Assembly: GCA_902362805.1 (NCBI GenBank) | Contig: CABIXY010000014.1 | Coordinates: forward strand, 1-34,002 | Reading direction: 5' to 3' | DNA length: 34,002 nt | Source: Eubacteriaceae bacterium | GTDB lineage: Bacteria > Bacillota > Clostridia > Peptostreptococcales > Anaerovoracaceae | Part shown: in pieces, positions 33,824-34,002 of the stretch | Numbering within the stretch: position 1 is the stretch's first letter | How the letters are laid out: each line of letters opens with the position of its first letter | Made by a program: the position numbers and the translations under genes | The notes under the pieces: generated by a model | What the model saw: the letters and a program-made list of their open reading frames with translations, nothing else | Told to the model about the DNA's origin: nothing | The model's database searches: none

Positions 33824-34002
33824 CAAACCTTTTTGGTTTGCAAAACGTACCTTGAAAACTGAATAACGTGTAACAAACAAACACAGAAATAACGAAATCG
33901 AGAAAATACAGACTAAGCAAGGTCTTAAGAGACAATGCGGAGGGTATGATCTATGATTTCAACCGAGAAACCAGAAAAAAGCAATTTACTGAAGTTTTTT
34001 AA
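33824..34002 (+). other. 16S-23S internal transcribed spacer, partial
   Basis: After the tRNA comes CCTTGAAAACTGAATAA, the usual Firmicutes spacer sequence, then AT-rich sequence up to the window edge. The 23S gene itself is not reached. Confidence 0.75.

Overview
The window looks like chromosome from a low-to-mid GC, anaerobic, spore-forming Clostridia. Evidence is a Firmicutes-type 16S rRNA, spoVG, spoVT and a SpoVB-like flippase, rubrerythrin, a Cat1-type CoA-transferase and strong GGAGG ribosome sites. The 16S sequence reads to me like the Anaerovoracaceae (Emergencia/Aminipila-like), but this is from memory and not from a search.

Layout. Positions 1-5000 hold the 3' end of a dimethylarginine dimethylaminohydrolase-type gene with a basic amino-acid antiporter, then rubrerythrin, a BFD-like ferredoxin, a small zinc-ribbon membrane protein, a transglutaminase-like exported protein and a YbaK/PrdX-type tRNA deacylase. 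Positions 5000-10600 hold a cat1 CoA-transferase divergent from pyruvate kinase, then a two-gene operon of a duplicated DUF1538 membrane protein (apparently with a CTG start) and a PII-like protein. Positions 10600-12480 hold spoVG and purR on the minus strand, then a 600-base gene-free stretch carrying a tandem array of structured repeats with a 92-nt period, one copy of which is interrupted by an 81-nt insert.

Positions 12477-19605 are a co-directional housekeeping run: murC, a GlmU acetyltransferase-only protein, prs, pth and mfd. Positions 19800-24100 are an accessory island: MATE exporter plus MarR regulator, divergent from a histidine phosphatase, a 53-residue Cys-rich protein, a PNPOx-like protein and a GrpB-GNAT fusion. 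Positions 24160-29200 resume the housekeeping block: spoVT (minus), an MtaD-like amidohydrolase, a SpoVB/YabM-like flippase, mazG, hup and rqcP. Positions 29290-31600 hold a DUF421/DUF4363 pair and an MFS transporter. From 31600 to the end is an rRNA operon start: four tandem promoters, leader, full 16S, tRNA-Ile(GAT) and part of the spacer before 23S.

The order purR-spoVG-glmU-prs-pth-mfd-spoVT-yabM-mazG-rqcP parallels the Bacillus subtilis purR-to-yabO region. Here purR-spoVG and spoVT are inverted, and murC, hup and the efflux island are interposed. The most unusual things seen are the 92-nt structured repeat array with its nested insertion, the DUF1538-PII pair with its CTG start, the four near-identical tandem rrn promoters, and the probable leaderless start of the MFS gene.
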